In this document: one piece after another, positions 55,981-64,000 of the stretch
Layout of the letters: each line of letters opens with the position of its first letter
Numbering within the stretch: the stretch's first letter is position 1
DNA from: an uncultured Verrucomicrobia subdivision 3 bacterium
GTDB lineage: Bacteria; Verrucomicrobiota; Verrucomicrobiia; Limisphaerales; UBA11358
NCBI GenBank assembly: GCA_903917705.1
Contig: CAIXBQ010000148.1
Location: forward strand, 1 to 64,000
DNA: 64,000 bases
Direction: 5' to 3'
The notes under the pieces: model-generated
Seen by the model: the letters and a program-made list of their open reading frames with translations, nothing else
Told to the model about the DNA's origin: nothing
Database searches by the model: none
Translations under genes and position numbers: made by a program

Positions 55981-56011
55981 AAAAAGTCCGGGAACCTTCG
56001 GTTCCCGGACT
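55981..56011 (-). terminator. Intrinsic terminator after fusA
   Basis: On the minus strand AGTCCGGGAACC and GGTTCCCGGACT form a perfect 12-bp stem with a GAA loop (plus-strand 55985-56011), followed by T residues from the A-run 55981-55985. It begins 26 bases after the fusA stop and closes the str locus before tRNA-Phe. Confidence 0.93.
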
Positions 56012-56036
56012 GTGCAAACTTTATTCCGCGGCGGGA

Positions 56037-58253
56037 CTAGGTGCGCGCGGCGGGCTTTTTCGCGGCCTGATCCAGAATGGTCGTCAGCACGCTGTTCGGC
56101 ACCTGCGCAAAGGTCAGCGGCTCCATCGAGTAGGAAGCGCGGCCTTTGGAGAGCGATCGGATGGCCGTGGCGTAACCAAACATTTCGGCGAGCGGCACCT
56201 GGGCGTTGAGGACGGTCTGGCCGTTCTTCGCCTCAATGCTGACAATCGTGCCGCGACGACGGTTGATGTCGCCGAGCAGATCACCCTGATATTCGTCGGG
56301 TGTGGTGCATTCGACTTTCATCAGCGGTTCGAGCAAGATCGGGCCGGCCTTCTTGAACGCGTCTTTCAATGCGAAAATGCCAGCCATACGGAATGCGAGT
56401 TCGTTCGAGTCCACTTCATGGAACGTGCCGTCCACGATCTGCACCTTCACATCAATGACCTGGTAGCCGGCATAAACACCGCCCTTGATGGCTTCTTCGA
56501 TGCCGTCAATGACCGCCGGAATGTATTCCTTGGGAATGGAACCGCCGACGATTTCGTCCACGACTTCCACGCCCTTGCCTTTTTCATTCGGCGCAACGGT
56601 GATGCAGGCGTGACCGTATTGGCCTTTGCCGCCGGACTGACGGATGAACTTGCCTTCGCCCTCGGCGTTCTTGGTGATGGTTTCGCGATACGCAATCTGC
56701 GGCGCGCCGGTGTTGGCTTCCACTTTGAATTCGCGTTTGAGGCGGTCAATGATGATTTCCAGATGCAGTTCACCCATGCCCGCGATGATAAGCTGGCTGG
56801 TTTCCTCATTCGTGAAACAGCGGAACGTCGGATCTTCTTCGGCAAGGCGCTGCAGGCCTTCGGATAATTTATCCCGGTCCTGCTTGGTCTTGGGTTCCAC
56901 GGCCATGCTGATGACGGGTTCCGGGAAGGTCGGCGGTTCGAGCGTCACATCGTAATCTTCGTCGCACAGCGTGTCGCCGGTGGTGATATTGCGCAGGCCG
57001 ACCAGCGCGGCGATGTCGCCGGCGTAGACCTCGTTGATGTCTTTGCGCTCGCTGCCTTGGATGACCATGAGGCGGGAAACCCGTTCGCGTTTGCGCGTGC
57101 GCGGATTGTAAATCGTGTCGCCCTTCTTGAGCTGGCCGGAGTAAACACGGAAGAACACCAGCTTGCCGGCGTAGGGATCGGTCCAGAGCTTGAACGCGAG
57201 CGAACAGAATTTCTCGTTGTCATCCGTCGGCACCTTGACGACGACCTCCGATCCAACTTCATGGCCTTCCGCACCGGGAATGTCCAGCGGGCTGGGCAGA
57301 TAATCCACGACCGCGTCCACCAGAACCTGAACGCCCTTTTTCTTGAACGCCGAACCGCAGAGGACCGGCACGAGTTCGAGCTTGCAGGTGAGGCGGCGGA
57401 TGGCGGCCTTGAGCACCGGGGTCGTGATCGGTTTTTCTTCGAGCACGAGTCCGGCAATTTCGTCGTCCTTGTTGGAGACGGCGTCAATCAATTCCGCGAG
57501 CGCGGCCTTGGCACGATCCTGATCGGCGGCAGCGATTTCCCGAATTTCATAATTGAGACCTTCATTGGCCTCGCCCGGACCCCAATAAATGGTCTTCTGG
57601 TTGACGACATCAATCACGCCTTCAAAACCGCCGTCAACCGGCCGGCCTTCGGCCTCGACCGGCCCCTGGCCCAGCGGCAGGAAGATCGGGAATGCATACG
57701 CCTTGAGCTTCGTGCGCATGTCGTTGAGCGCATTCTCAAAGTTCGCTCCCATGCGGTCCATCTTGTTGACGAACGCGATGCGCGGAACATTATACTTGGT
57801 GGCCTGGCGCCAGACGGTTTCCGATTGCGGCTGCACACCGGCGACGCCGCAGAACACGGCGACCGCGCCGTCCAGCACGCGCATGGAGCGTTCGACCTCA
57901 GCCGTGAAATCCACGTGGCCGGGCGTGTCAATAATGTTGATACGGTGCGGGACGTTGTTGAACGCCTTGTAAACCTGGTCCTCGCCCGCCTTGGCGGTTT
58001 TCTGCGTCCAGAAGCAGGTCACGGCGGCGCTGGTGATGGTGATGCCGCGCTCGCGTTCCTGCTCCATCCAGTCCGTCACGGTGTTGCCGTCATCCACGTC
58101 GCCGATCTTGTGGATCAAGCCGGTGTAAAACAGGATCCGCTCCGTTGTCGTCGTCTTGCCGGCGTCGATGTGCGCGGCGATGCCGATGTTGCGGGTGCGT
58201 TCGAGGGTGTATTCGCGGTTGGGCGAATTCAAGGGTTTGGCTTCAGCGCTCAT
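56037..58253 (-). CDS. fusA: Elongation factor G
   Basis: A 738-residue GTPase that drives ribosome translocation. G1 is [15 protein letters not shown]3 DTPGHVDF and G4 NKMDRMGA. Domains II to V follow in order, including the domain IV part [14 protein letters not shown]. It is somewhat longer than the 704-residue E. coli protein. It lies 84 bases after rpsG, but an intrinsic terminator-like hairpin stands between them, so fusA may have its own promoter or depend on read-through. A strong terminator follows. Confidence 0.97.
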   Translation of the reverse strand: MSAEAKPLNSPNREYTLERTRNIGIAAHIDAGKTTTTERILFYTGLIHKIGDVDDGNTVTDWMEQERERGITITSAAVTCFWTQKTAKAGEDQVYKAFNNVPHRINIIDTPGHVDFTAEVERSMRVLDGAVAVFCGVAGVQPQSETVWRQATKYNVPRIAFVNKMDRMGANFENALNDMRTKLKAYAFPIFLPLGQGPVEAEGRPVDGGFEGVIDVVNQKTIYWGPGEANEGLNYEIREIAAADQDRAKAALAELIDAVSNKDDEIAGLVLEEKPITTPVLKAAIRRLTCKLELVPVLCGSAFKKKGVQVLVDAVVDYLPSPLDIPGAEGHEVGSEVVVKVPTDDNEKFCSLAFKLWTDPYAGKLVFFRVYSGQLKKGDTIYNPRTRKRERVSRLMVIQGSERKDINEVYAGDIAALVGLRNITTGDTLCDEDYDVTLEPPTFPEPVISMAVEPKTKQDRDKLSEGLQRLAEEDPTFRCFTNEETSQLIIAGMGELHLEIIIDRLKREFKVEANTGAPQIAYRETITKNAEGEGKFIRQSGGKGQYGHACITVAPNEKGKGVEVVDEIVGGSIPKEYIPAVIDGIEEAIKGGVYAGYQVIDVKVQIVDGTFHEVDSNELAFRMAGIFALKDAFKKAGPILLEPLMKVECTTPDEYQGDLLGDINRRRGTIVSIEAKNGQTVLNAQVPLAEMFGYATAIRSLSKGRASYSMEPLTFAQVPNSVLTTILDQAAKKPAART

Positions 58254-58291
58254 AGTCTTATTAAAGTGGAAATGGAATCAGGTCTAGGAAC

Positions 58292-58322
58292 AAAAAACGC
58301 CCCGGCGATTTCCGTCGGGGCG
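58292..58322 (-). terminator. Terminator-like hairpin between rpsG and fusA
   Basis: Read on the minus strand, CGCCCCG and CGGGGCG (plus-strand arms 58298-58304 and 58316-58322) form a 7-bp GC stem with an 11-base loop, followed by six Ts from the A-run 58292-58297. It starts 15 bases after the rpsG stop and ends 38 bases before the fusA ATG. It has every feature of an intrinsic terminator inside the str gene order, and may act as an attenuator. Confidence 0.82.
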
Positions 58323-58337
58323 CAGTTGAAAAACTTT

Positions 58338-58811
58338 CTACCAACGGAAGTGGGCGAAGGCTTTGTTGGCCTGGGCCATCTTGTGAACTTCATCCCGCTT
58401 GCGGATGGCGTTCCCCTGGCCCTGAAAGGCCTCGAGGATTTCCGTGGCCAGCGCCACCTTCATCGGCGTGCCCTTCTTGGCATCCGCGAAATCAACGATC
58501 CAGCGCAGCGCGAGCGCGTTCTGGCGCTCCACCGGGATCTCCAGCGGCACCTGGTACGTGGCGCCGCCCACGCGGCGGGCCTTCGTTTCGATGCGCGGCT
58601 TGGCGTTGTCCACCGCGCGCTGGAGAATCTCGATCGGGTTGCTCGCCGGGTTCTTCTCCGAAATCGTGTCGAACGCGCCGTAGACGATGCGTTGGGCCGT
58701 GCTCTTTTTGCCGGAGCACATCACGGTGTTCACGAGGCGGGCCACCAGCGTGTTCTGGAATTTGCCGTCCTTGGCCAGGGGCCGTTTGGTTGCTTGACGT
58801 CTGCGAGACAT
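58338..58811 (-). CDS. rpsG: 30S ribosomal protein S7
   Basis: A 157-residue protein that binds 16S rRNA and organises the small-subunit head. It starts MSRRRQATKRPLAKD, with KFQNTLVARLVNTVMCSGKK and the C-terminal MAQANKAFAHFRW. It follows rpsL by 42 bases in the standard str order. Length is normal. Confidence 0.98.
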   Translation of the reverse strand: MSRRRQATKRPLAKDGKFQNTLVARLVNTVMCSGKKSTAQRIVYGAFDTISEKNPASNPIEILQRAVDNAKPRIETKARRVGGATYQVPLEIPVERQNALALRWIVDFADAKKGTPMKVALATEILEAFQGQGNAIRKRDEVHKMAQANKAFAHFRW

Positions 58812-58853
58812 AGGTTCGTTAAATCTTGTAAGGGGGTTAAATCGGTGAACCGG

Positions 58854-59249
58854 TTACTTCGCGGCGGCGGGCTTCGCGGCCTTCGGGCGTTTCACGCCGT
58901 ATTTCGAGCGGCTCACGCGGCGCTTCTCCACGCCGGCGGCGTCCAGCGTTCCGCGGACGATGTGGTAGCGCACGCCGGGCAAATCCTTCACGCGGCCGCC
59001 GCGGATCAGCACGATGCTGTGCTCCTGCAGATTGTGGCCTTCATCGGGGATGTAGGCGATGACCTCGTAACCGTTCGTCAGGCGCACCTTCGCGACCTTG
59101 CGCATCGCGGAGTTGGGCTTCTTCGGTGTGCGCGTCATCACTTGGATGCACACGCCACGGCGGAACGGTGAATTCTCCAAGGCAGGCGACTTGGACTTGT
59201 AATTGACTTTAGTGCGGCCCTTGCGGACCAGTTGATTGATTGTCGGCAT
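58854..59249 (-). CDS. rpsL: 30S ribosomal protein S12
   Basis: A 131-residue decoding-centre protein. [15 protein letters not shown] and [20 protein letters not shown] are conserved; the lysine of KPNSA is wild type, as in streptomycin-sensitive strains, and GHNLQEHS is intact. A short extended C-terminus ([12 protein letters not shown]) is lysine-rich. First gene of the str locus. Confidence 0.98.
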   Translation of the reverse strand: MPTINQLVRKGRTKVNYKSKSPALENSPFRRGVCIQVMTRTPKKPNSAMRKVAKVRLTNGYEVIAYIPDEGHNLQEHSIVLIRGGRVKDLPGVRYHIVRGTLDAAGVEKRRVSRSKYGVKRPKAAKPAAAK

Positions 59250-59309
59250 TTGCGTTAAAAATCGCTGTAAAAAACCACCGTTCGACAGTTTTGTAGAAAC
59301 GGAACGCAG

Positions 59310-59338
59310 AATCTAAATAAACCCCGCCCCGCTGGCAA
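59310..59338 (-). promoter_or_regulatory. Candidate promoter for rpsL
   Basis: On the minus strand TTGCCA (complement of 59333-59338) is followed after 17 bases by TAGATT (complement of 59310-59315). The spacing is ideal and both boxes are fair matches to the -35/-10 consensus. The -10 lies about 60 bases before the rpsL ATG at 59249. Confidence 0.4.
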
Positions 59339-59669
59339 CTACATTTTCCAAAATAATTGGCCGCCTCCGCCCGGCGCCCCCGCCCGCCGCGCCTGCCGCC
59401 CACACTTTCCCCCGCCAAACCACCCGCCTCCTAACCCCAACCGCGCGCCGCCCGGAATGAACAAACAGATTGCGGGAATTGGAAACGAGCGAAGCGGCTC
59501 CCCTGCCCCCGTTCATCGGCCCTGACGAATCCCAACCACCCTGAACCTTTGACTTGGATACGCGGCGCGGCTGTGTCGGTCTTTGCAGACAGCCACTATT
59601 CCGAGAGGACTTGGCGGGTTCCGCGCGCCGCTGCTTTCTGCCTTCTGCATTCTTCCTTCTGCCTTGGCC
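59339..59669. other. Intergenic stretch, no gene seen
   Basis: This gap between the str promoter region and the FN3 cassette has no supportable gene. It includes a GC-rich run (about 59360-59460) and a pyrimidine-rich imperfect repeat near 59630-59665 built on CTTCTGCC/CTTCTGCA. Such runs are frequent between genes in this kind of genome. Confidence 0.4.
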
Positions 59670-59888
59670 CTACGTGTGCAGCGCGGCGATCACCTCGTTG
59701 AGCTTGGCCTGTATGGCTTCGGCTTCCGAACGTGAGACCGGGTCGTGAAACGCGATGTTCAATTGGTCCACGCCATCGCAATTCGAGGCCTTGGTCGCAA
59801 TGTTGTCATTCAGGCCGTTCAATTGGTTGCGCATTTCCCCCGCGTCGAGCGGGGAATCTTCCTCGGGCTTGGTCGGATCAAAAGGCAT
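59670..59888 (-). CDS. Small conserved protein downstream of the FN3 gene
   Basis: A 72-residue protein: MPFDPTKPEEDSPLDAGEMRNQLNGLNDNIATKASN followed by a helix (SRSEAEAIQAKLNEVIAALH). The first part, D-A-G-E-M-R-N-Q-L-N-G-L, resembles the start of phage tail-associated proteins. It follows the FN3 gene at 59933 by 44 bases and probably shares its transcript. No function is known. Confidence 0.6.
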   Translation of the reverse strand: MPFDPTKPEEDSPLDAGEMRNQLNGLNDNIATKASNCDGVDQLNIAFHDPVSRSEAEAIQAKLNEVIAALHT

Positions 59889-59932
59889 GATGATTTATTT
59901 TTTGTTTGGCAGGTTGACGGTCCGCTTGAAAC

Positions 59933-60547
59933 TCAGGTGCACATGTGGCTCATCGTATCGCTCCAGTTGGAGTAGCCCGTGCTGCCGCCCACGGCGCGCA
60001 CGCGGAACTCATACAGCGTGCCCGGCACCAGGTCTATCACCACCATTATGCGCGGATTGGAAAAAACGCCGCCCTCCTGCCACGCGCCCGTGCCGATGCG
60101 ATACTGCACCTCATACGAATGCGCGTTGCGCACGGACGAACCGCGCAATTTCAACTGCGCCGTGATCACATTGAGGATGGCCTTGATCGTGGGGGTGGAT
60201 AATTGCGTTTGCGCCACATGACCGTGCGAGGTCGCCTCGAAACCCGCCAGCGTGATCAAGTCCAAATTTCCCTGCGCTTTGCCCTCCAGCCACGCCGCGA
60301 TCTGGCGGAGCAGCGCGATGAGCGCCAAGCGGGAGGCCTTCTTATCCGCCGTGGCCGTGGTGCCGCCCTGTTTCATCGCGCCCAGCTTGGCGCTGAAATC
60401 CTGGTTGCCCGCGTCCAGCGTCAACGCCGAGACGGGACAGCCCGCCAAATCCACCGGATGCGCCAAAAAGCAGACGTGGACGTTTTGACCAAACTGCAGC
60501 AGGGGGGTGTCTTTCTTTTGCGCGAAGGCCATTGATACATGATTCAT
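59933..60547 (-). CDS. Fibronectin type III domain protein (cassette copy)
   Basis: A 204-residue protein starting MNHVSMAFAQKKDTPL at 60547, with AGGAG ten bases upstream. The frame extends further, but this start has the ribosome site. The first 130 residues are helical (ALIALLRQIAAWLEGKAQGNL). The C-terminal 80 are an FN3 domain (SYEVQYRIGTGAWQEGG, then YEFRVRAVGGSTGYSNWS). There is no signal peptide. It resembles FN3-ended proteins common in Verrucomicrobiota and Bacteroidota. A related design occurs at 28923. Function unknown. Confidence 0.75.
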   Translation of the reverse strand: MNHVSMAFAQKKDTPLLQFGQNVHVCFLAHPVDLAGCPVSALTLDAGNQDFSAKLGAMKQGGTTATADKKASRLALIALLRQIAAWLEGKAQGNLDLITLAGFEATSHGHVAQTQLSTPTIKAILNVITAQLKLRGSSVRNAHSYEVQYRIGTGAWQEGGVFSNPRIMVVIDLVPGTLYEFRVRAVGGSTGYSNWSDTMSHMCT

Positions 60548-60698
60548 AAGGTTATTTGCTCCTAATTCCGGGGCCGGCCCGTTCCACGTCAAAGTTTTCT
60601 TCCATGAGAATTTTTTTGACCACGTTAGCTGGCTTACAGAGTTAAGATACCAGAGAAAACAAAACCCGTCATGTCACCATAACTGGTTACAATGCAAT

Positions 60699-61181
60699 AT
60701 GTTACGAATGTTCCGCATTAGCCATCCGCTTGATCTAATCCGTCATCCGATTCACAAGAAACAGCCGGTGCCCACCCGTAAGTGGCTGGTGCTTAACGGA
60801 ACCAACTATTTGCCAACGGCGGAAAACCATTTGGCAGGTCAAATTGACCAAGTGTTTCTTGTCATCACCCTTTTAAGTTGTTCAGCCGCCCTCAAACTTG
60901 GCCGAGACAATGACCCGCTTGATGGCGTCACAGACAAGCTTGCTCGCGTCACAGACAAGGATGACGTCATCACAGACAAGCTTGGTCGCGTCACTGACAA
61001 GGATGACGACGCCACAGACAAGCTTGCTCGCGCCACAGACAAGGATGACGGCATCAGAGACAAGCTTGACGGCGTTACTGACAAGGATAACGACGTCACA
61101 GACAAGCTTGACAGCGTCAGAGACAAGCTTGGCTGTATAAAAAGAGACAGTTGGAGACCGAAACGGGCCAAAAACCCATAA
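60699..61181 (+). CDS. Possible heptad-repeat protein
   Basis: A 160-residue frame. Its second half reads as heptads from the 21-bp repeat (TDKLARV, TDKDDVI, TDKLGRV...), a strongly charged coiled-coil-like pattern, with a hydrophobic segment (VFLVITLLSCSAALKLG) before it. There is no ribosome-binding site. At least three other frames are also open across the array because of the repeat, so openness alone is no evidence. I list it as doubtful. Confidence 0.28.
   Translation: MLRMFRISHPLDLIRHPIHKKQPVPTRKWLVLNGTNYLPTAENHLAGQIDQVFLVITLLSCSAALKLGRDNDPLDGVTDKLARVTDKDDVITDKLGRVTDKDDDATDKLARATDKDDGIRDKLDGVTDKDNDVTDKLDSVRDKLGCIKRDSWRPKRAKNP
60931..61140 (+). repeat. Ten tandem 21-bp units (alternating 42-bp pattern)
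   Basis: Ten 21-bp units fill 60931-61140. Nine begin CAGACAAG, CTGACAAG or GAGACAAG; odd units continue AAGCTTG and even units AAGGATGAC, so the real period is 42. The last unit is out of pattern. A poor unit precedes at 60910. Four of six frames are open. It matches the 1-kb array in unit length and alternation, not in sequence. Confidence 0.9.
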
Positions 61182-61253
61182 AACAGCAAGAAAAGGCGAA
61201 AAAGGGTGGTTTTGGCCCAAGCCGCCCGCCTCCCCTCTCAGATGAGAAATTCG

Positions 61254-63845
61254 TCAGGGCAACTGCACGGAACGGTAAAAGCGTTTGGGCGAATCCGGCC
61301 CCGGCGAAATGGGGGCGCTGAAACTGCCCTGCACCGGAGCGTTGGTGCTTTCCACATTCCAGTGGATGAGATCGGTGGAGCTGAGCAGGAGATAATTGTA
61401 AATATCGGAGCCGGAGAACCGCACATTCCACGCACCGTTGGTCAGGGTGACGCCCCCGACAGAATCCGGCCGCAGCCGCGAAAGCAGTTGGGCGGGAATC
61501 GCCTCGTAAGCTGCATCGGTGAGGGCATATTCCTGTTGCGCCGTGTCGCTGCTGTTGAGCCACGGAGAAAGAACACTCAGCGCGGAGACGGACAGGACAT
61601 CCCCCATGGTTTGAAAGTTTTGACCGGGCTGGCTGGCGCGGCCCTGCGCGATGGCGCTGGCGATCGAAGCCGCCTGCGATGAATCGCCCGACATGAGATA
61701 CGTGTCAAACGGTGGATTGGCAATGTAAACATTAAAGTCCGCTCCTGAATTGGTTAAAACGGTCAAGCCATCCAGCGCATTCAGCCAGACGGCAGGGCTG
61801 GCATTGACGGGAATCAACTGCGCCGGGTCGTTGGTGTTCAGGAGCGGAACCAGCACATTCAGCAACCGCCAGTCATTGATGGGCGCGGAGAGCTTGGCAT
61901 CGTTGTAATCAGCGTCACCCATCCATTGCGCCCAACAACCGAGGCCGGTGAGGCCGGTGGCAATTGTATTATTCGTGAGAACATCAGACGCCTTTAGATA
62001 AAAGGTCTGCCACGGTGTGCCGCGATGAATACAACCGAGGGCGGAAATGGACCAGTCCGCGCCCGCCGGAAAATTCCAGTCATCAGGACGCCAGACCAAC
62101 GGGTCTTTCATCTGCGTCAAGAAGGCAGCACCGTCAACGCTTGGGCTAAAAAGATAATACAGTCCCCAAGGCGACCAGCACTTGGAAACATTCGTGAGTT
62201 GAGGCAACGGAAAACCTGATATCGGGTCATCACTTACGTATATGCCGGTGCGGCCGGGGTAGGAATAGTTCAAATCAGTGACGAGAAAATGCACCAGCGG
62301 GTCATTGGCCTGCCAACTGGTGAAGGAATACATCGTCCGCTTTGGCGTGTAGGGAGCTTGCACGGCTGAGCTTAAGTTAGTGTAAATTTTGGCAAGGAAC
62401 GTAAATTTGCCGTATTGCAAACGGTTGACGTTGTAAAAACCATTAAACCAAGCCTGCTCCGCCGCCGGGGTCTGCGGCAGATAAGACGGTAAATTCGGCG
62501 GAGTTACCCAATATCCGCCAGAATTCGGCGGCCCAACAACGCCTCTTGAAATGGCAATCTGGTTCACCACACCCCAAGGCGTTCCGTTGGGATTGCTAGA
62601 GCTGATCGGATTCGTGTTCCAAAGATAGTGATTGATGTTTGCAGGGTCGGAGGGGTCGGCCAGTTCCGCGTTCAAATCACGGCTGCTATCCGGTCCGGCG
62701 TACTGAACATAGTCAATGACGTGGGTGAGATTGTTGGAATCACAGTCCAGTATGGCGACTTGCAGACGGTTGGTGGTGAGCAAGCCAAAGTGCGGCAATC
62801 CCGGCGTTAAGACATTCGTCTGGTAATCTGTGTAATACGGATCGAAGCCCGGAGCGCCATTCGGTAAGGAACCCGCATTGGCATAGCCGGCGTAGCGGTA
62901 AATGGAGTTTGTCAGGAGCACTGCCGTGCCGTTGAAAGGTATGATGAAGGAATTATTATTGGCATCAAGCGCTGGGTATGGGGGACTACCAGCCCAAACC
63001 GTGCCCGGCCAGATATTGCTTAAAGTGGTGGTGAATATGGGAAGAGCAAATTGATTAAGAATGCCGGGAGCCGGCAATGCGTCATTGGTCAATACCATCG
63101 TCAGATTGTCGCGGGCAAGGATGGTGAGATTGCCGGAATAGTTTGAAACGTAGGCATTCCAGAGCGAACAGCCTACCGAGTTGCTGATGCTGAAGATATA
63201 CATCTGGTTGGTTAAAAACTCATTCAGCCCAGGCCATGGATCAGCAATTGTCGGGGGTGGTTTGATCACTTGCAGCTTGCGAGTCACCTGCACGACGTCG
63301 AGCATGTAAAACTGGTTGAAATTGGGGAATCCCTTCTTGGCCCCGATAATCCAAGGGACGCCATAGATGTTCACAGCCGCATTCGTTCCGCCAATGGCCG
63401 CCACGGTCATGGCGTCAAAAGGCGTGGCCAGAACGGGGTCGCTGGCATTGGTCACGGAAGCCACATTGGTGTAGCCGGTGATGTAGAGATCGCCAGCGGG
63501 CGTGGTGGAAAAGAGCGGGCGGAAAACCGAAGGATAATCCCGGCCGCACACGGCGGCATGATTGGTGGTGGCGTCGTAGATGTTGGCGGAGAGCTGCAGG
63601 AGCCGCTGCACCGCGGGCGTGTAAACAAAGGTGCCGTTGGTGTAAACGGGGATGTTGGTCACGCCAAAGCCGAACGTGGTCCGCAACAGCGTATCGGCCA
63701 CGGTGGTGAAATAGCCGACGGGATCGCTGACATCCAGCACGGGCCGGGCTGGAGCGGTGACAGCCAAGGCAAGCCAGACAACCACCAGCCATCCTCGCTT
63801 GATCCCTCCAAGCCGCAGCGCAGATAGTTTAGTCTGAAAGCTCAT
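61254..63845 (-). CDS. Large exported protein, verrucomicrobial type
   Basis: An 863-residue protein starting MSFQTKLSALRLGG with a hydrophobic signal (WLVVVWLALAVTAPARP). The body is rich in N, T, G and Y, with VQRLLQLSANIYDATTNHAA, GRDYPSVFRPLF and repeated short T/N/G segments, suggesting beta structure. The C-terminus (YLLLSSTDLIHWNVEST, then PKRFYRSVQLP) is the tail common on surface and exported proteins of this phylum. I cannot name a family with confidence; a pilin-cassette protein is one possibility. The gene ends close to the 21-bp array. Confidence 0.72.
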   Translation of the reverse strand: MSFQTKLSALRLGGIKRGWLVVVWLALAVTAPARPVLDVSDPVGYFTTVADTLLRTTFGFGVTNIPVYTNGTFVYTPAVQRLLQLSANIYDATTNHAAVCGRDYPSVFRPLFSTTPAGDLYITGYTNVASVTNASDPVLATPFDAMTVAAIGGTNAAVNIYGVPWIIGAKKGFPNFNQFYMLDVVQVTRKLQVIKPPPTIADPWPGLNEFLTNQMYIFSISNSVGCSLWNAYVSNYSGNLTILARDNLTMVLTNDALPAPGILNQFALPIFTTTLSNIWPGTVWAGSPPYPALDANNNSFIIPFNGTAVLLTNSIYRYAGYANAGSLPNGAPGFDPYYTDYQTNVLTPGLPHFGLLTTNRLQVAILDCDSNNLTHVIDYVQYAGPDSSRDLNAELADPSDPANINHYLWNTNPISSSNPNGTPWGVVNQIAISRGVVGPPNSGGYWVTPPNLPSYLPQTPAAEQAWFNGFYNVNRLQYGKFTFLAKIYTNLSSAVQAPYTPKRTMYSFTSWQANDPLVHFLVTDLNYSYPGRTGIYVSDDPISGFPLPQLTNVSKCWSPWGLYYLFSPSVDGAAFLTQMKDPLVWRPDDWNFPAGADWSISALGCIHRGTPWQTFYLKASDVLTNNTIATGLTGLGCWAQWMGDADYNDAKLSAPINDWRLLNVLVPLLNTNDPAQLIPVNASPAVWLNALDGLTVLTNSGADFNVYIANPPFDTYLMSGDSSQAASIASAIAQGRASQPGQNFQTMGDVLSVSALSVLSPWLNSSDTAQQEYALTDAAYEAIPAQLLSRLRPDSVGGVTLTNGAWNVRFSGSDIYNYLLLSSTDLIHWNVESTNAPVQGSFSAPISPGPDSPKRFYRSVQLP

Positions 63846-64000
63846 TCGTCAGCCTTAAGCAATTCCCAATTGACCATGACATTAAACGTTTTCCTTCCTT
63901 GAAGGAATTATATTTTAGGCCTTTGCAGACTCGAAGCTGATGATCCCCCTGCTCTCTTTGCCCTCAGCCGATCATGGCATGAGCCATTCCAGATTGTCGC

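Overview
The window is about 60% GC, densely coded and reads like Verrucomicrobiota, most plausibly the Limisphaerales/Pedosphaera group. The clues are paired small proteins ending in fibronectin type III domains, large exported beta-helix proteins, a YXWGXW-repeat lipoprotein, a PKRFYR-type C-terminus on an exported protein, weak or absent Shine-Dalgarno sequences and short tandem repeats between genes. No 16S rRNA or other marker was available for a firm assignment, so the taxonomy is inference. Nearly all genes look chromosomal; I saw no insertion sequence, integrase or CRISPR array.

Layout. 1-9.2 kb: gltB-gltD (glutamate synthase), three small genes, then a scarred patch (8.2-8.6 kb) with the tail of a leucine-rich-repeat gene and a 57-bp copy of the pheT 5' end, then a PAP2 phosphatase. 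9.3-13.5 kb: a 20-bp tandem repeat, an acyltransferase and intact pheT. 13.5-21.3 kb (minus strand): M48 protease and LemA, an L,D-transpeptidase, a cytidylate-kinase-like protein, and LOG-pabB-pabC (folate precursor synthesis). 21.5-25.4 kb: comF-accD ending in a strong terminator, small membrane and lipoprotein genes, a fatty acid desaturase. 25.5-32 kb: exported proteins, including two right-handed beta-helix proteins (one fused to a PDZ domain), separated by an array of five palindromes spaced exactly 63 bp. 32-39 kb (minus): glnS; an operon DUF350-lipoprotein-glutathionylspermidine-synthase-like-DUF4178 resembling E. coli yjfL/yjfM/yjfC; purE with a carbonic anhydrase; a rhomboid protease with a GYF-like tail. 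39-45 kb: MFS and ABC transporters, TfoX-like protein, ATP-cone/uridine-kinase-like protein. 44.8-48.2 kb (minus): NfeD-like, flotillin, PLDc_N and carbonic-anhydrase-like genes. 48.4-50 kb: a CII-like protein and an Mrp ATPase lacking its usual CxxC.

50.1-55.2 kb (minus): a respiratory module with monoheme c, tetraheme c, a four-cluster ferredoxin subunit, NrfD, a second monoheme c and a seven-heme NapC/NirT-like protein. No catalytic reductase lies beside it. Together these parts can move electrons between the quinol pool and periplasmic c-type cytochromes. 55.7-59.3 kb: tRNA-Phe and the str genes rpsL-rpsG-fusA, with intrinsic-terminator hairpins between rpsG and fusA and after fusA. 59.6-64 kb: a two-gene FN3 cassette, a 21-bp heptad repeat and a large exported protein.

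The most unusual signals are the 63-bp phased palindrome array (28.5-28.8 kb), the pheT 5' stub whose differences from pheT are all synonymous over nine codons, and three tandem arrays of 20-21 bp units that are unrelated in sequence but alike in design.
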